A DNA stretch of 64,000 bases, from positions 4,794,001 through 4,858,000 of the forward strand of contig WPIO01000012.1 of the NCBI GenBank assembly GCA_009760855.2. Reading direction: 5' to 3'. The translations under genes were made by a program, and so were the position numbers. Each line of letters starts with the position of its first letter. Position 1 is the first letter of the stretch. Of the stretch, positions 37,289 to 46,928 are shown one piece after another. The notes beneath the pieces were generated by a model. That model worked only from the letters and a program-made list of their open reading frames with translations, did no database searches and was not told where the DNA came from. Source of the DNA: Cristatella mucedo (Eukaryota > Bryozoa > Phylactolaemata > Cristatellidae).

Positions 37289-39027
37289 TTACGTTGTCGC
37301 TATATAAACAAAGATATTAAATTCTTTATCAAATAAGTTTGAGCCAGATATAAAAGTTGAAGATTGAATAAGTTTTTTATTTGCATCAAGTACATACCCA
37401 CCGTATAACTGGTCTTGGAATGGTACTAATGTTTCTGGAAGGGGTTGTAGTATACTTTTTTCCAGTTTTATATTCATACAATGTTGTAACAAAAAATAAA
37501 CCTCTGGGGATGGTAGTATCAGCTAAAGTAGAGATCCATCTACCATTAATTGTTTTTCCATATAAAGATGTTGTTAAAGACCCATCTACTGTTGCTCTAA
37601 AACGTATTATAGTAATATTTTCATCTGATATTCTATTTAGATAGCTAAAGTTTACACCATCAGTAGGATTAACAGGATCATTTTCTAAGAAGATAGAGTA
37701 TCCATTCATATCTAAGTTTCCATTAAGAGTTCCACCTGTTAGTTTAAGGAAGTTAGAGTCCATATACGATTTATTTAGAATATCATTATCAGAAGTAGGA
37801 GGCCCTCCAACAGATATATTTCCATTTACGGTTAGTGTTCCATTAATAGTTCCACCAGTCTTCGATAATTTACTATCTGCATAGTCTTTAGTTGCAGCAT
37901 CGCTAGGGTTTACAGGGTTTGCTAGTTCTATCAACTTATAGTTTTTCATATCGATATCTCCATCAGCAGTAGTTCCTCTTGATACTTTTGTAACGAAATT
38001 GGTATCTATATACTTTCTATTCACAGCATCTCCAAGATCAACAGGATCACCTAAATCCTTTATCAAATTTCCATCCATACTTAAACTACCTGTAAGCACA
38101 TCACCGCTTTTTTTAACGTAATTTTTTTATACCAATTCCTCTTCTCTTAGGTCTGAACATTTCTATACAATAGTAAAAAGAAAATCAATGCAACTTATTC
38201 CACTTGCAACAGTAAATTTATCGATAGCATATCTGCACGTCCCATCAGTGTTAATTATTAAAACTAGAGTACCACTAACTCCATAAGTGTTATCAGTAGA
38301 TAACTCTACGTAAGACTTTGTTTTGTCGGTTGCAAACATAACACCACTCCCCATTTTAAAGTTGGGTCACTCACCGAGAAAGAATGTTTTAAGATTGATC
38401 ATATACGCAACAACATCTCCAGTGGTTGCTACAATAGGCTTATCACTTGGTGTTAGTTGTTGCAGTTAAAATTTATCTCCTGTACTACCGTTAGCAGTAA
38501 TACTTAAACCAAGCATATCAAGATAAAATACGTTTGGATAAGTACCAGAACCAGCTCCAAAATACCTAAACGATATTTGTTTATTATTATCTATGTACTG
38601 CTTTGTTACAGTATCAGAGTCTTTTAAGTTAGTAATATTCTTATTTCCCATATTCATACTTGCTGTTGCTTTACCTTGAAACACTTGTCATATTTTTTAA
38701 GAGTCCATAGTTAATCACTTTATAAGGTCTTAGATTACTGTATACAGTTCCATCAGCAGAGTTTCCTGATACACCAAAAACGTTCTTACAATTCAACTGT
38801 GACATCATCTTTCCATTAGTCTTTCAAAGAAACCCTGACATACTTGAAACGGTTGCTAAGTCACCTATAACATTTGTAGCAACACTTCCTCCAAAGTTTG
38901 AACTAAAACCATAGCTCAAATTTATTGCATCACCATCATTAAGAGGGTATGCTAAGTTTTTTACTCTATTTCCGTTAGCGTTAAGATCACTGTAAATACA
39001 ATCATTAATCTTTCTAACTTTTTCCAT
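37289..39027 (-). pseudogene. Fiber-like gene A, heavily interrupted
   Basis: Repeats of the L-x-x-P-x-x-x-x-D-A-x-x-x-x-Y-x-D type (LGDPVDLGDAVNRKYID, LANPVNPSDAATKDYAD, ENDPVNPTDGVNFSYL) are separated by short beta-strand segments such as LSKTGGTINGTL. This is the architecture of phage tail fibres and of the intact fiber at 50752-51600. Breaks: in-frame stops at 38824, 38466, 38367, 38163 and 38127 and frameshifts near 38690 and 37440. The start codon is 13 bp from the divergent start of the gene at 39041. With an intact fiber elsewhere, this copy may have been free to decay. Confidence 0.65.
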
Positions 39028-39040
39028 TCACTTATAATAT
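39028..39040. promoter_or_regulatory. 13-bp divergent promoter gap
   Basis: Only TTCACTTATAATAT-like sequence separates the ATG of fiber gene A (minus) from the ATG at 39041 (plus). It has TTATAATAT on one strand and ATATTATAA on the other. Any promoter must lie in this gap or inside the opposite coding region. Confidence 0.5.
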
Positions 39041-39714
39041 ATGAAGAATAAAAAAGAAAAAGATGTTGATAGTATAAAAGAAGGAGTAGATACAACTAAG
39101 GAAGTGGTTTCAGGTATTAAACAGCAACAGAAGTAGGTTCTAAAGCAGTTATAAAAATAGTACCTAAAGTTGCTATGAAGCTGTCCTTACAGGCCTCAAA
39201 CAAGATCGCAAAGATCGTTCCAAAAGTATTACAATCTTTCAAGGTCATTGGAACAGCTACAAAAGCTCTAGGAGGATTTCTATCAGGAGTAACAGGAATA
39301 GTAGATCTTGGTTTGTTTATAAAAGAAATTGTTGATGATATATCTTCTGGAAAGTATGGACAAGTCTTCTGGAAAACAATGTCAGATAAAAAAGAAGGAC
39401 TCTCAAAGATGGTTGCAAGTTTGGAAGTAGGTTTCTACATTAATGAGATATTATTAGAAGCTGAAAAAGCAAACAGTGATTGGTATTTAGATCCTAGTAA
39501 GTTTTTATCTGATACTTTTGGAGAAGAAGTTTCTTGGGATGCAACTCAACTTGATCCAATAGTTTGGAAAAAGAACTTCCTTGAAATGAGAGGAGGCTTT
39601 TTACCTGCTATTCCAGCCATCATCGCCAGCATAGCAAGTGTAATAGGAACCGTTGGTTTAGCAGTTTCAATAACTGTAGCAGTTGCAGGATTGATACAAA
39701 AAAATAGTAGATGA
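39041..39714 (+). pseudogene. Candidate membrane-active minor capsid protein (pVI/pX-like), frameshifted
   Basis: It starts at 39041 with a short Lys-rich frame that shifts at an A-run near 39121; the remainder stays open to 39714. The N-terminal third is amphipathic helix (IAKIVPKVLQSFKVIG). A hydrophobic Ala/Ile/Val segment fills the last 35 residues (LPAIPAIIASIASVIG...). Just before it is MRGGF, which fits the adenain cleavage consensus (M/I/L)-x-G-G-x. That combination resembles adenovirus pVI/pX and Polinton minor capsid proteins that disrupt membranes after cleavage. Role inferred, not proven. Confidence 0.5.
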
Positions 39715-39718
39715 AACA

Positions 39719-40105
39719 ATGTATACTGCTAGAGCACCTAAAATGAATACTCATGAAGAGAGAATGAGTGTTTTGACACTCCAAAAAGAAAGATTAAATA
39801 ATGCTATTGTAGACTTGAAAAACATGATAGAACTACTTGAAAAAGGTGTGGATATAGATCTAAGTGATAAAGTACACAATTCAGAAGTCAAAAATAGATT
39901 AACTTATCTTAACAAAGTAAAAGAAATTGTAGAGAAAGGAGGTGTTAATTATAGTGAAGATTTAAAAAGAGACATAAAAAAAGTAGAAGCTTCTACTGTT
40001 GGTGGTCGTAAAACGTGTGACTATAAGGCTGAGAGTGCGATGCTATTGAGTAATCTTTTTGCACAAGGTAAGAGTCAAGAAGAAATATATAACGAAATGA
40101 TTTAA
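39719..40105 (+). CDS. Unknown coiled-coil protein
   Basis: 128 residues, 4 bp after the previous gene. A helical, charged middle (LTLQKERLNNAIVDLKNMIELLEKG) predicts a coiled coil. Near the C terminus is a TVGGRK segment, which lacks the Met/Ile/Leu needed at P4 for the adenain consensus, followed by a short helix ending SQEEIYNEMI. No TATAGA motif precedes it, so it may be read with its upstream neighbour. Not recognised. Confidence 0.5.
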   Translation: MYTARAPKMNTHEERMSVLTLQKERLNNAIVDLKNMIELLEKGVDIDLSDKVHNSEVKNRLTYLNKVKEIVEKGGVNYSEDLKRDIKKVEASTVGGRKTCDYKAESAMLLSNLFAQGKSQEEIYNEMI

Positions 40106-40137
40106 CTTAGAGATGAACTCAAACGAAGATGTAAGAA

Positions 40138-40686
40138 CTAAAAGTCACTACAGCGAACTATTTTATTATCTTCTGTTAATGTATAATTAAAATTAAGTTT
40201 AGAAAACTCAATATTCAAACATATTACTACATTATCCCGAGCGTAAGCAGCAGCTTCTTCATCATAAAAGTATCCAAGGTGTTTTCTTTCTCCATCTATT
40301 CGTATATAGGCTACGTATTTGTTTGCTTTTTTATGAAAGCTCACACGAATAAAATTAGATGATAAACCTTTTCTTTTGTGTTTATTTCTCATATTTTCTG
40401 AATGAGTTGCTTCACGTAAATTCTCGAAACGATTATTTAGTTTATCATTACCAATGTGATCAATCTCATTCAAAGGTAATTTACCAGTCATTATCAACCA
40501 TACCAATCTATGAGCGTAGTATAACTTCCCATCAACCATTTTTTGTTTGTATCCGTTGGGCTTTAAACAACCTGCTTCCGACCCAACTGTTATTCTCTGT
40601 CTTCTAGTTTTATATGTAAATTTTCCTGTTAGGGCGTTGTAATCAAATAACTCAAGAACTCTATCTCTTAGTTCATCCTGATCCAT
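40138..40686 (-). CDS. HNH endonuclease with AP2-like DNA-binding domain
   Basis: An intact 182-residue frame. Residues 1-60 form the usual N-terminal module (ELFDYNALTGKFTYK, GYKQKMVDGKLYYAHRLVW). The HNH core is at 58-105: AHR, then EIDHIGNDKLNNRFENLREAT, then HSENMRN. Residues 118-155 (NKYVAYIRIDGERKHLGYF and DEEAAAYARD) match an AP2-type DNA-binding domain. This arrangement is typical of phage homing endonucleases. It is antisense to its neighbours and fills a gap between 40105 and 40734, as a free-standing homing gene would. It probably nicks or cuts DNA; its target is unknown. Confidence 0.9.
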   Translation of the reverse strand: MDQDELRDRVLELFDYNALTGKFTYKTRRQRITVGSEAGCLKPNGYKQKMVDGKLYYAHRLVWLIMTGKLPLNEIDHIGNDKLNNRFENLREATHSENMRNKHKRKGLSSNFIRVSFHKKANKYVAYIRIDGERKHLGYFYDEEAAAYARDNVVICLNIEFSKLNFNYTLTEDNKIVRCSDF

Positions 40687-40733
40687 TTATACATAGTTTT
40701 ATAAATGTTTAATACAATTTTAGTTTTTATAGA

Positions 40734-41498
40734 ATGTATAGTGAAGTTAAACTTGATCTATCTGATCACCAAATTGATCCAATTCATAAATCTAAGGAAC
40801 CCATCTCCATAAGATTAAAACATGCTGATTTAAGTGGTACTAAATCTATTCTTGTAACGGATACTCAAAAAAGAAGAATAGAAAAGTATAAGGCTAAAGG
40901 AGTAGGAATGCAGTTGAATTTGAGTCTTAAACAGTCAAAGGCAAATAGAAAGCATGGTTCGGGTATTGTAGATATAATAAATAAGATATCTGGAGGAAGA
41001 GAATTTCACTTAAAGTTACCAGCAGGAGTAAAATCAGAGTTTGTTCCAGACGGAAATTTCAATAATACTAATAGATAAAGTTATGCGGGTCCGGAAACTA
41101 AGTTCGCTCAAAGAATGGAACAAGGCTACCAAGGCGTTAATGATCTTGATAATCGTGCACTTATCCACGACCATACATATACAGAGACTGGTGGAATGCC
41201 AGAACCAAGAAGAACAGAAATACGGAATCTGTCAGAACTTGTTCTTGCTGAAAGTGCTGCCCGTATTGCTCTTGATCCTAAGCAGCCTGCTTATGTTAGG
41301 GAAGACGCTAAAACAGTGGCTGCTATCATGGCAGCAAAGGCAAAATTGGGTTTAGGTATTGGTGGAATTTTAAACGATTCATTTGCAACTGATTTCTTAA
41401 AAGATAAAGTAAACAATCCATCAAGTTTGAATAAGATAAAAAATTATGCCAGAGGCATTGTTGATAAAATGCTAGACATTAGCAGAAAAAAGATATAA
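40734..41498 (+). pseudogene. Capsid-associated phospholipase A2, in-frame stop
   Basis: The ATG follows TTTTTATAGA. Residues 1-113 are a basic N-terminal region ending in an ISGG-R site (residues 85-89) that fits the adenain consensus. After an in-frame TAA at 41076-41078 the same frame gives the parvovirus-type PLA2 signature: Ca-loop YAGPET, then VNDLDNRALIHDHTY with the His-Asp dyad and Tyr, then a long helical tail (REDAKTVAAIMAAKAKLG). Usual PLA2s have Cys where this one has Ala before the HD pair, as some viral PLA2s do. The enzyme hydrolyses phospholipid for endosomal escape in parvoviruses; here that role is inferred. The stop separates it from the start codon. Confidence 0.8.
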
Positions 41499-41548
41499 AA
41501 ATTAACTAACCTAACTAATTTTTATTTTTGTTTTTATTTTTTAATAAC

Positions 41549-42038
41549 CTAATAATCAGCAGGATCAAACTTTCCTCGTTTTACTGAGTCATAGACTTTA
41601 ACTTGATCAAGCTTCAATCTAATATTAAGTCTTTCTTCAGAGTTGTAAGAGTCTTTAGTAACATAACTTCCATCGAGAGCACCAGTAATAGAAAAGTCAT
41701 TTCCAAATTTATTAACTACATCAGTAATAGAACTTAACTTCAACTGTTTATTTTTTTTGATCGAAGAATATGCTTGGCTTAATACCAAAATCAATTCGAA
41801 TTCCAATTGTAGACCTTTTACTTAAGTCATATCCTTTGAAATCAAGTTTCTTACTAGACCTTTCTGCAATGTCTTTAATAGATGGCATTATGTCTTCGGT
41901 AATGTATAACCACATGTTGAAATATTGCTTAAAATCTTTTGAAATCCTCTCTTCAATGTGAACTCGAGCTGGTTTTCCTTTTGGAATTATGACTGAAGCG
42001 TTTTCAAGAACTACGAATTTCTTATTTTGGATTTCCAT
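41549..42038 (-). pseudogene. Unknown protein, frameshifted in an A-run
   Basis: The ATG at 42038 lies behind TTTATAGAA, an excellent motif match. The first frame (96 codons, FVVLENASVIIPKGKPARVHIEERI...) runs into an eight-A run near 41757, after which a second frame carries on to 41549 (LKLSSITDVVNKFGNDF...VKRGKFDPADY). The product would be about 160 residues, with no transmembrane segment. It is immediately downstream of the protease gene on the other side and shares its strand. Function not recognised. Confidence 0.55.
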
Positions 42039-42067
42039 TTCTATAAATGGTAAATCATTTGTTTAAA

Positions 42068-42700
42068 TCAAATCAATAATTCCATCGTTGTTCCAAAATC
42101 AGTTAATTCCACTAGTTTTAAGAATATTAGACACCTTCTTCCACAATCTTTCTGATTGAACTTTTGCAATTGAAATGTTTGAAAAGATGGTATATCACCG
42201 AAGTAACTTATTACCTCTGGCATTGGTGGTGCTCCAAAAGAATCAAAGTAAAAACACTTAGAACCTTCTTTCTTTAATGCGACCCAGTGATATATCGCAA
42301 GGTCTGACTTTCTGGTGTTACAAATAAGACATTCATTCTCTAATGGTTTTGTTAGTTCATCTCTTGCAAAGACACCTCTAAAGTTTTTTATATCTAATTC
42401 TTATATATAATTATTTATTTTTATATCTGTCAAAGCTGATGATTTTATTTTTTTTAGTTTGTCTATCGCACTCTTAATCTCACTAATTATTTGTTGTTCA
42501 CTTGCACCTCTTCCAATCCTTCTTCCTTGCGATAAAGATCCTTCACCAACAGCAACTGGAGTACTTCTTAGTTTAACAAACTTTGATTTCTTTTTATTAC
42601 AGATTTTACAAATCCCCCTTACCATTCCTCTTAATCCTTTTGTACTATCTATCTCAACATACTCTTCCTGCAATGTATTAGTTGGCTTTTTACACTTCAT
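42068..42700 (-). pseudogene. Zinc ribbon-adenain cysteine protease fusion, in-frame stop
   Basis: Residues 1-45 form a zinc ribbon (MKCKKP..., GICKICNKKKSKFVKLR) resembling DUF5679-type domains of large DNA viruses. Residues about 75-210 are the adenovirus-type C5 protease: NFRGVFARDEL, catalytic His in YHWVAL, Asp in YFDSFGAPP, Gln/Cys region FNQKDCGRRCLIFL. An in-frame TAA at 42401-42403 divides the two parts, but the frame continues directly into NFRGVF, a segment Polinton proteases normally have, so I treat it as one broken gene. It would process minor capsid proteins carrying (M/I/L)xGG sites, such as those at 39041 and 40734. Confidence 0.82.
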
Positions 42701-42744
42701 ACAATATATCTATATATACAAATATAAAAAAAATTTAATATAGG

Positions 42745-43416
42745 ATGTCTTTAAAAGTTAGGTCTTTTGATTGTGTACAGGATACTACTACCGGGCATGA
42801 AGAACCACTACCTAAAAAACCCATTAGAGCATTGGTTTTAGGTCCTAGTGGATGTGGTAAGACACAGTTAGTAATGAATTGGATATTTTTAGGAAAATTA
42901 AAGTAGGATATCTGTACCATTATTGCACCAAGTTTATATCAGCCGATGTATCGTTTACGTATTTCAATGACAAAAGAAAGCCCTGCTTACGTTTGGGTTA
43001 ATGAAGTAGATGAAATACCAAATGTCGACTCGTATAAGAAATGTAAAAATGTTGTTGTACTAGATGATTTGATGACGGAGGATCAGTCTAACATATCAGA
43101 TTATTTTACTGGGGGAAGACATAAAGGATTGAATGTATTTTATCTTGCTCAAGGATTTACTAATATTCCTTGAAGAGATATAAGAAATAATATAAAATTT
43201 ATAGTAATCTTTAAACAAAATAAAACTGGTATAGAATACATTCGCGAGTCTTATGTTGATGATATAGGTAAAAAAGAATTTAAAGATTGGATCGATTCTA
43301 GCACAAGGAAAGAATTTGGTTATTGTGTTATAGATCTAACTAAAACTGAATCAGAAGGAAGATTTTGGTCTGTTGATGAAGAAGGAAAACAACTAATAAC
43401 TATTTTCAATACTTAA
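42745..43416 (+). pseudogene. Packaging ATPase (FtsK/HerA type), two in-frame stops
   Basis: A 223-codon frame starting behind AATATAGG. Walker A GPSGCGKT is at residues 33-40, Walker B VVVLDD at 103-108 and the sensor-like FYLAQGF at about 132-138, in the order of Polinton A32-like packaging ATPases that pump DNA into the capsid. A TAG at 42904-42906 (codon 54) and a TGA at 43171-43173 (codon 143) interrupt it without any frame change. The Walker motifs are intact. It is divergent from the protease gene, with 44 bp between start codons. Confidence 0.87.
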
Positions 43417-43426
43417 TAGGAAAGGA

Positions 43427-44562
43427 ATGATTAACGGAAAGTTTTATCAAAGGAAAATAGAAAATACGAAGGTAGTGTTCAAGAAGCTCTTGATTTAGAA
43501 GACTTACTTACTAATTTGGAGAAGTTAAATGTTGCGACTATACTTAACAATAGTGAAGAGATAGCGAGAATAGAAGCTGAAATTGCTGCTAGAGATCAAG
43601 TAGAACATAAACTAAATGAACGTGCTTTAGAGCGTTCACAAAATGATTCAGGTGGTGTTGATTTTAATAAACTTAAAGTAATGAGACCTAAACTTGCAAT
43701 ACAAATGGAGACTAATAAACTAATTGAAAAGGCGATAGAAGCTAAACCTAAATCACCTCAAGATGTTTCTTTAGTTTTGGAAAAAGCAATTGCTGATATT
43801 AAATCTGGTGAACCTAAAAAAGCAATTAACAGAATAAATCAAGCAAAGACTCGTGCAGCTAATCCAGAAATAAGAGGAATTCTTGACGGTGCTCAAAAAA
43901 CAGTAGCAGAAGGTTTTAATGTTAATCCATCTACTGGTACTCCAAAGATCAATAAAGGATCTATAAAAGAAGTTGAAGCAAGTACTACAAGTACACCAAA
44001 GAAAAGAGGAAGAAAAAGAAAAACTGCTTTACCAACTGTAAGTGTTATAGAACCTAGTATAGAACCTAGTGCTAGTGTTACAGAACCTGCTACAGGACCT
44101 ACTACAGAACCTGATACAGAACCACAATTTACAACTGTGATAGAAGATAGTCTTCCTGAAATCACATTGTCAAAAAACCCACTTGTTATTAGAGAAGAAT
44201 TAGTTGAACTTACTAAAACAAAATCTGCTGGTAAAATGAAAACTGATATGAAAGAATATATAAAAGGAATTACAGAGAGTAATATTAATGATAGAATTCT
44301 TAAAATTGTTATGGATTTGAACAATAAAGAAAGAATGAGCAGAAAAGAAAAAACTATTTTTGATTATATATTAGGACTACAATATTTTAATGTGGGAGAA
44401 GGATTAAAAATCGTTCCAGTGTTTGTTAATAGTGATTAAGAAGTGTTTAGTAAGATTGATTTGTGGTTGAGAGAGCTTGCTGCTGGAAATAAAGGAGTTG
44501 TAAATTCAATAAGTGCTGCTGTAGACTTTTTAGCTAGATCTAGGAAAGCACCAAAGTCTTAG
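43427..44562 (+). pseudogene. Unknown Lys-rich protein with AT-hook-like motif, broken
   Basis: The probable start at 43427 is 10 bp after the ATPase stop. The frame shifts within 90 bp (A-rich stretch near 43450-43470) into the long frame open to 44436. An in-frame TAA (44437-44439) follows, then 40 more open codons to TAG at 44560. The middle has helical, charged sequence; residues about 156-172 of the long frame contain KKRGRKRK, like an AT-hook or nuclear signal. After it come IEPS/TEPxTxP repeats. A DNA-binding core or nuclear-targeting role is possible, but no family is recognised. Confidence 0.55.
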
Positions 44563-44601
44563 GTTGCAAAAATAAATAATCTATTATTTAGTATATAGAA
44601 A

Positions 44602-45462
44602 ATGAATGATCTTTTAGTTGTAGCGAAAGACATTCTTAAGAATGTTGAAGTTATTAGAAAAAGTAGTCAAGCAAGTAAAGAAGGGTATGTGTTCAATATC
44701 ATTGGAAATTCTAATCCACTTAGTCTTCGTGTTAGTAATCCTATTTTATTTAGAAACAAAAACCTAAAAGTTTGTTTTAAGAAGTTTGTTGGAATCAATT
44801 CCATAAAAAATATTACTACTTCCAATAATACTTTTGTTTATAGAAATGCTGGTGGTTCAGAACAAACTGTAACTATAGAACCAGGAATTTATACAGTTGA
44901 TAGTGATGACTTAAACACTGGTATTGTTGATAGGATTAATAATTATATTACTCAATCAGGTTCTAGAACTGATAAGTTTACAGTTGGTGTTGATACTGGT
45001 ACTGCACACTCGTGGATTACTATGCCTGTTAGATGGAGTTTTATTGCAAGTAAATCTTCTATTTCTATAGTTCTTGGTTTTACTAAACCTGCTTACACAA
45101 CGTATAGCAAGTTTTCAGAGTCCTATCCAAATATTACTCCCACTGCTTGCACTCCAAATAAAAAGTTTTATTCTGAAGAGCAGGTAAGTATTGCAGATGT
45201 AAAACTCGTTCTTGTTAATTGTAATCTAGTTGCTCCTGGAACAAGTTATATAAATGGAAATCAAACTCAAGCTTTAAGAAGTTTTGGTTTTGACTTTTAC
45301 CCATGGGATACAATGGTTTACGAACCAAACACGCTTGAATACCACAACATTTCTACTGAAACTATTAGTGATATAACTGTTGGAATTGCTGATCAGAACA
45401 TGAAGTTTTTAGATTTTGGTGGTGAACAAATTGCTGTTGCCATAGAAATTATTGAAATATAA
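44602..45462 (+). CDS. Penton-like minor capsid protein
   Basis: An intact 286-residue frame with ATG behind GTATATAGAAA. The start (residues 1-25) is helical; the remainder is beta-rich. Its C terminus reads YEPNTLEYHNISTETISDITVGIADQ-type sequence, then LDFGGEQIAVAIEI, matching the closing strands of Polinton single jelly-roll minor capsid proteins (ITDQxGxxxDFxGE). These form the pentameric vertices. Two further, more closely related penton-like genes follow directly (45470 and 46888). It lies 7 bp before the next start codon. Confidence 0.75.
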   Translation: MNDLLVVAKDILKNVEVIRKSSQASKEGYVFNIIGNSNPLSLRVSNPILFRNKNLKVCFKKFVGINSIKNITTSNNTFVYRNAGGSEQTVTIEPGIYTVDSDDLNTGIVDRINNYITQSGSRTDKFTVGVDTGTAHSWITMPVRWSFIASKSSISIVLGFTKPAYTTYSKFSESYPNITPTACTPNKKFYSEEQVSIADVKLVLVNCNLVAPGTSYINGNQTQALRSFGFDFYPWDTMVYEPNTLEYHNISTETISDITVGIADQNMKFLDFGGEQIAVAIEIIEI

Positions 45463-45469
45463 TATAAGG

Positions 45470-46928
45470 ATGACAATAGGATTAACGGGTACTTCTTCTT
45501 CAGATTACAAAACATTATATCCTCCGATTAATTTAAGAGAAAAATCTGGATACAATGAAGTTGGTTTAAGAAGAATAGAATTTACCTATGTAAACAGGGC
45601 CATATCAAATGTCTTTAGGAGTGTAAATGACAGACTTTGGTTTAAGTTTTCTCTTGGAGATGTTGGTAATCCCCAATACATTGAAATTGATTTTGGAAAA
45701 GAAGCAAATGGTTCTCCTAAAACTTCAGGAACTTATGACACTAATAAGATTGTTCTTGCTTTAAACACGGCTTTAGGACTTAAGAAAAAAGATCCTCCTC
45801 CTAATAGAGATGGTACTCCTGGTACTGGTGCTCCTACACCAGCACTATATAATGGAAGAGCTGGAAATGGAATAAGATTTAGTGCTGATACAGATGATAA
45901 GATAGTTATGCAAGTAGCTGGTGATAGCGTTGATTTTCTTTGAGCCAAATCTTTCATTGAAAAAAACCTGAGTTTTATAGCATTGGAGATACCCTAGGCT
46001 TTAACTCAAACGAACAGGGAACGTTTGACAGAGACATGGTTGGCGGAACACGATATGAGGCAGTTGAAAAAAGCTATGTACTTTGCTGGAACTTATAAAG
46101 CATGGAACAAAATGATTCAACCTGATAATACAGGTGTAAAATGGATAAGCGTTGACTGCGATTTGGTTAATAAACAAAATAATTATTTAGAGAGAAGAAA
46201 AGGGTTTTTAGACCAATCAAATTCTTTATACGTTATTATACGAATTATTTTTAGTGTTGGTGAAGGTGATAAAATAGTTATGAAAGTAGTGGGTGAATAC
46301 GTTGTTTTACTAGCAAGTGATATATCTGGTGTTATTCATAACATTGGATATACCCTTGGCTTTAATACAAAGGAGCAAAGAACATACGCCCCTGATTACG
46401 ATTATGGTGATGGAAGAGAAGAAGATAAAAAAGATGAAAAATCACATTACTTAGCTGGAACATACACAGCCTGGAATAAAATGAAATCACCTAATTTCAA
46501 TGACATTGAATGGATCAGTGTTGATTGTGACATAGTTAATCCTCATCTTAGTTATCTTGAGAGAAGAAAAGGATTTTTAGAATAATCTTTATCTTTATAT
46601 ACTATTGATGCAAAGGATATATCAGCAGGAGAAAAAGTTGATTGATACCGATGATATTGCTCCCGGTCAAAAAGTTGATTTACATATTCCAAATGTAATG
46701 TACTTACCTACAATGGGTGATATATCGCTATTAGGTGGTATTGAAGTTACATTAACAGATCAAAATGAAAATAAGCTTAATACAATTACAGATATTGTAT
46801 TTACAATAGTTATTAGAAAAAGTATAGAAACAAGTATAGAAACAAGTATAGAAAAGAGTATAGAAAAAATTAAAACAAATATAGGAAATGAAGATTACAT
46901 TGTTAGGAGCTTCAAACAAAGATTATAA
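45470..46928 (+). pseudogene. Penton-like paralog, decayed and carrying a duplicated segment
   Basis: The N terminus (DYKTLYPPINL, GYNEVGLRRIEFTY) matches the intact paralog at 46888. A TGA at 45941-45943 and shifts around 45950-46060 break it. Positions 46242-46643 are a 402-bp copy of 47204-47605 from the neighbouring gene (8 differences, no gaps), dropped between its own codons. After the copy its native end resumes (DIAPGQKVDLHIPNVMYLP, VTLTDQNENKL). The end has SIET/SIEK repeats encoded by tandem GTATAGAAA units and overlaps the start of the next gene at 46888. Confidence 0.75.

Noticed and set aside
37381-37644. Plus-strand frame inside the fiber cluster
   Set aside because: Shadow of fiber gene A; the minus strand carries the recognisable repeats.
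43893-44324. Hydrophobic minus-strand frame that looks like a membrane protein
   Set aside because: Antisense shadow of the long frame at 43516-44439, with no start motif.
30574-44562. Alternative genetic code (stop codons read as sense) in the provirus
   Set aside because: All three stop codons occur both as interruptions and as normal gene ends, and host-side evidence is of a standard animal genome.
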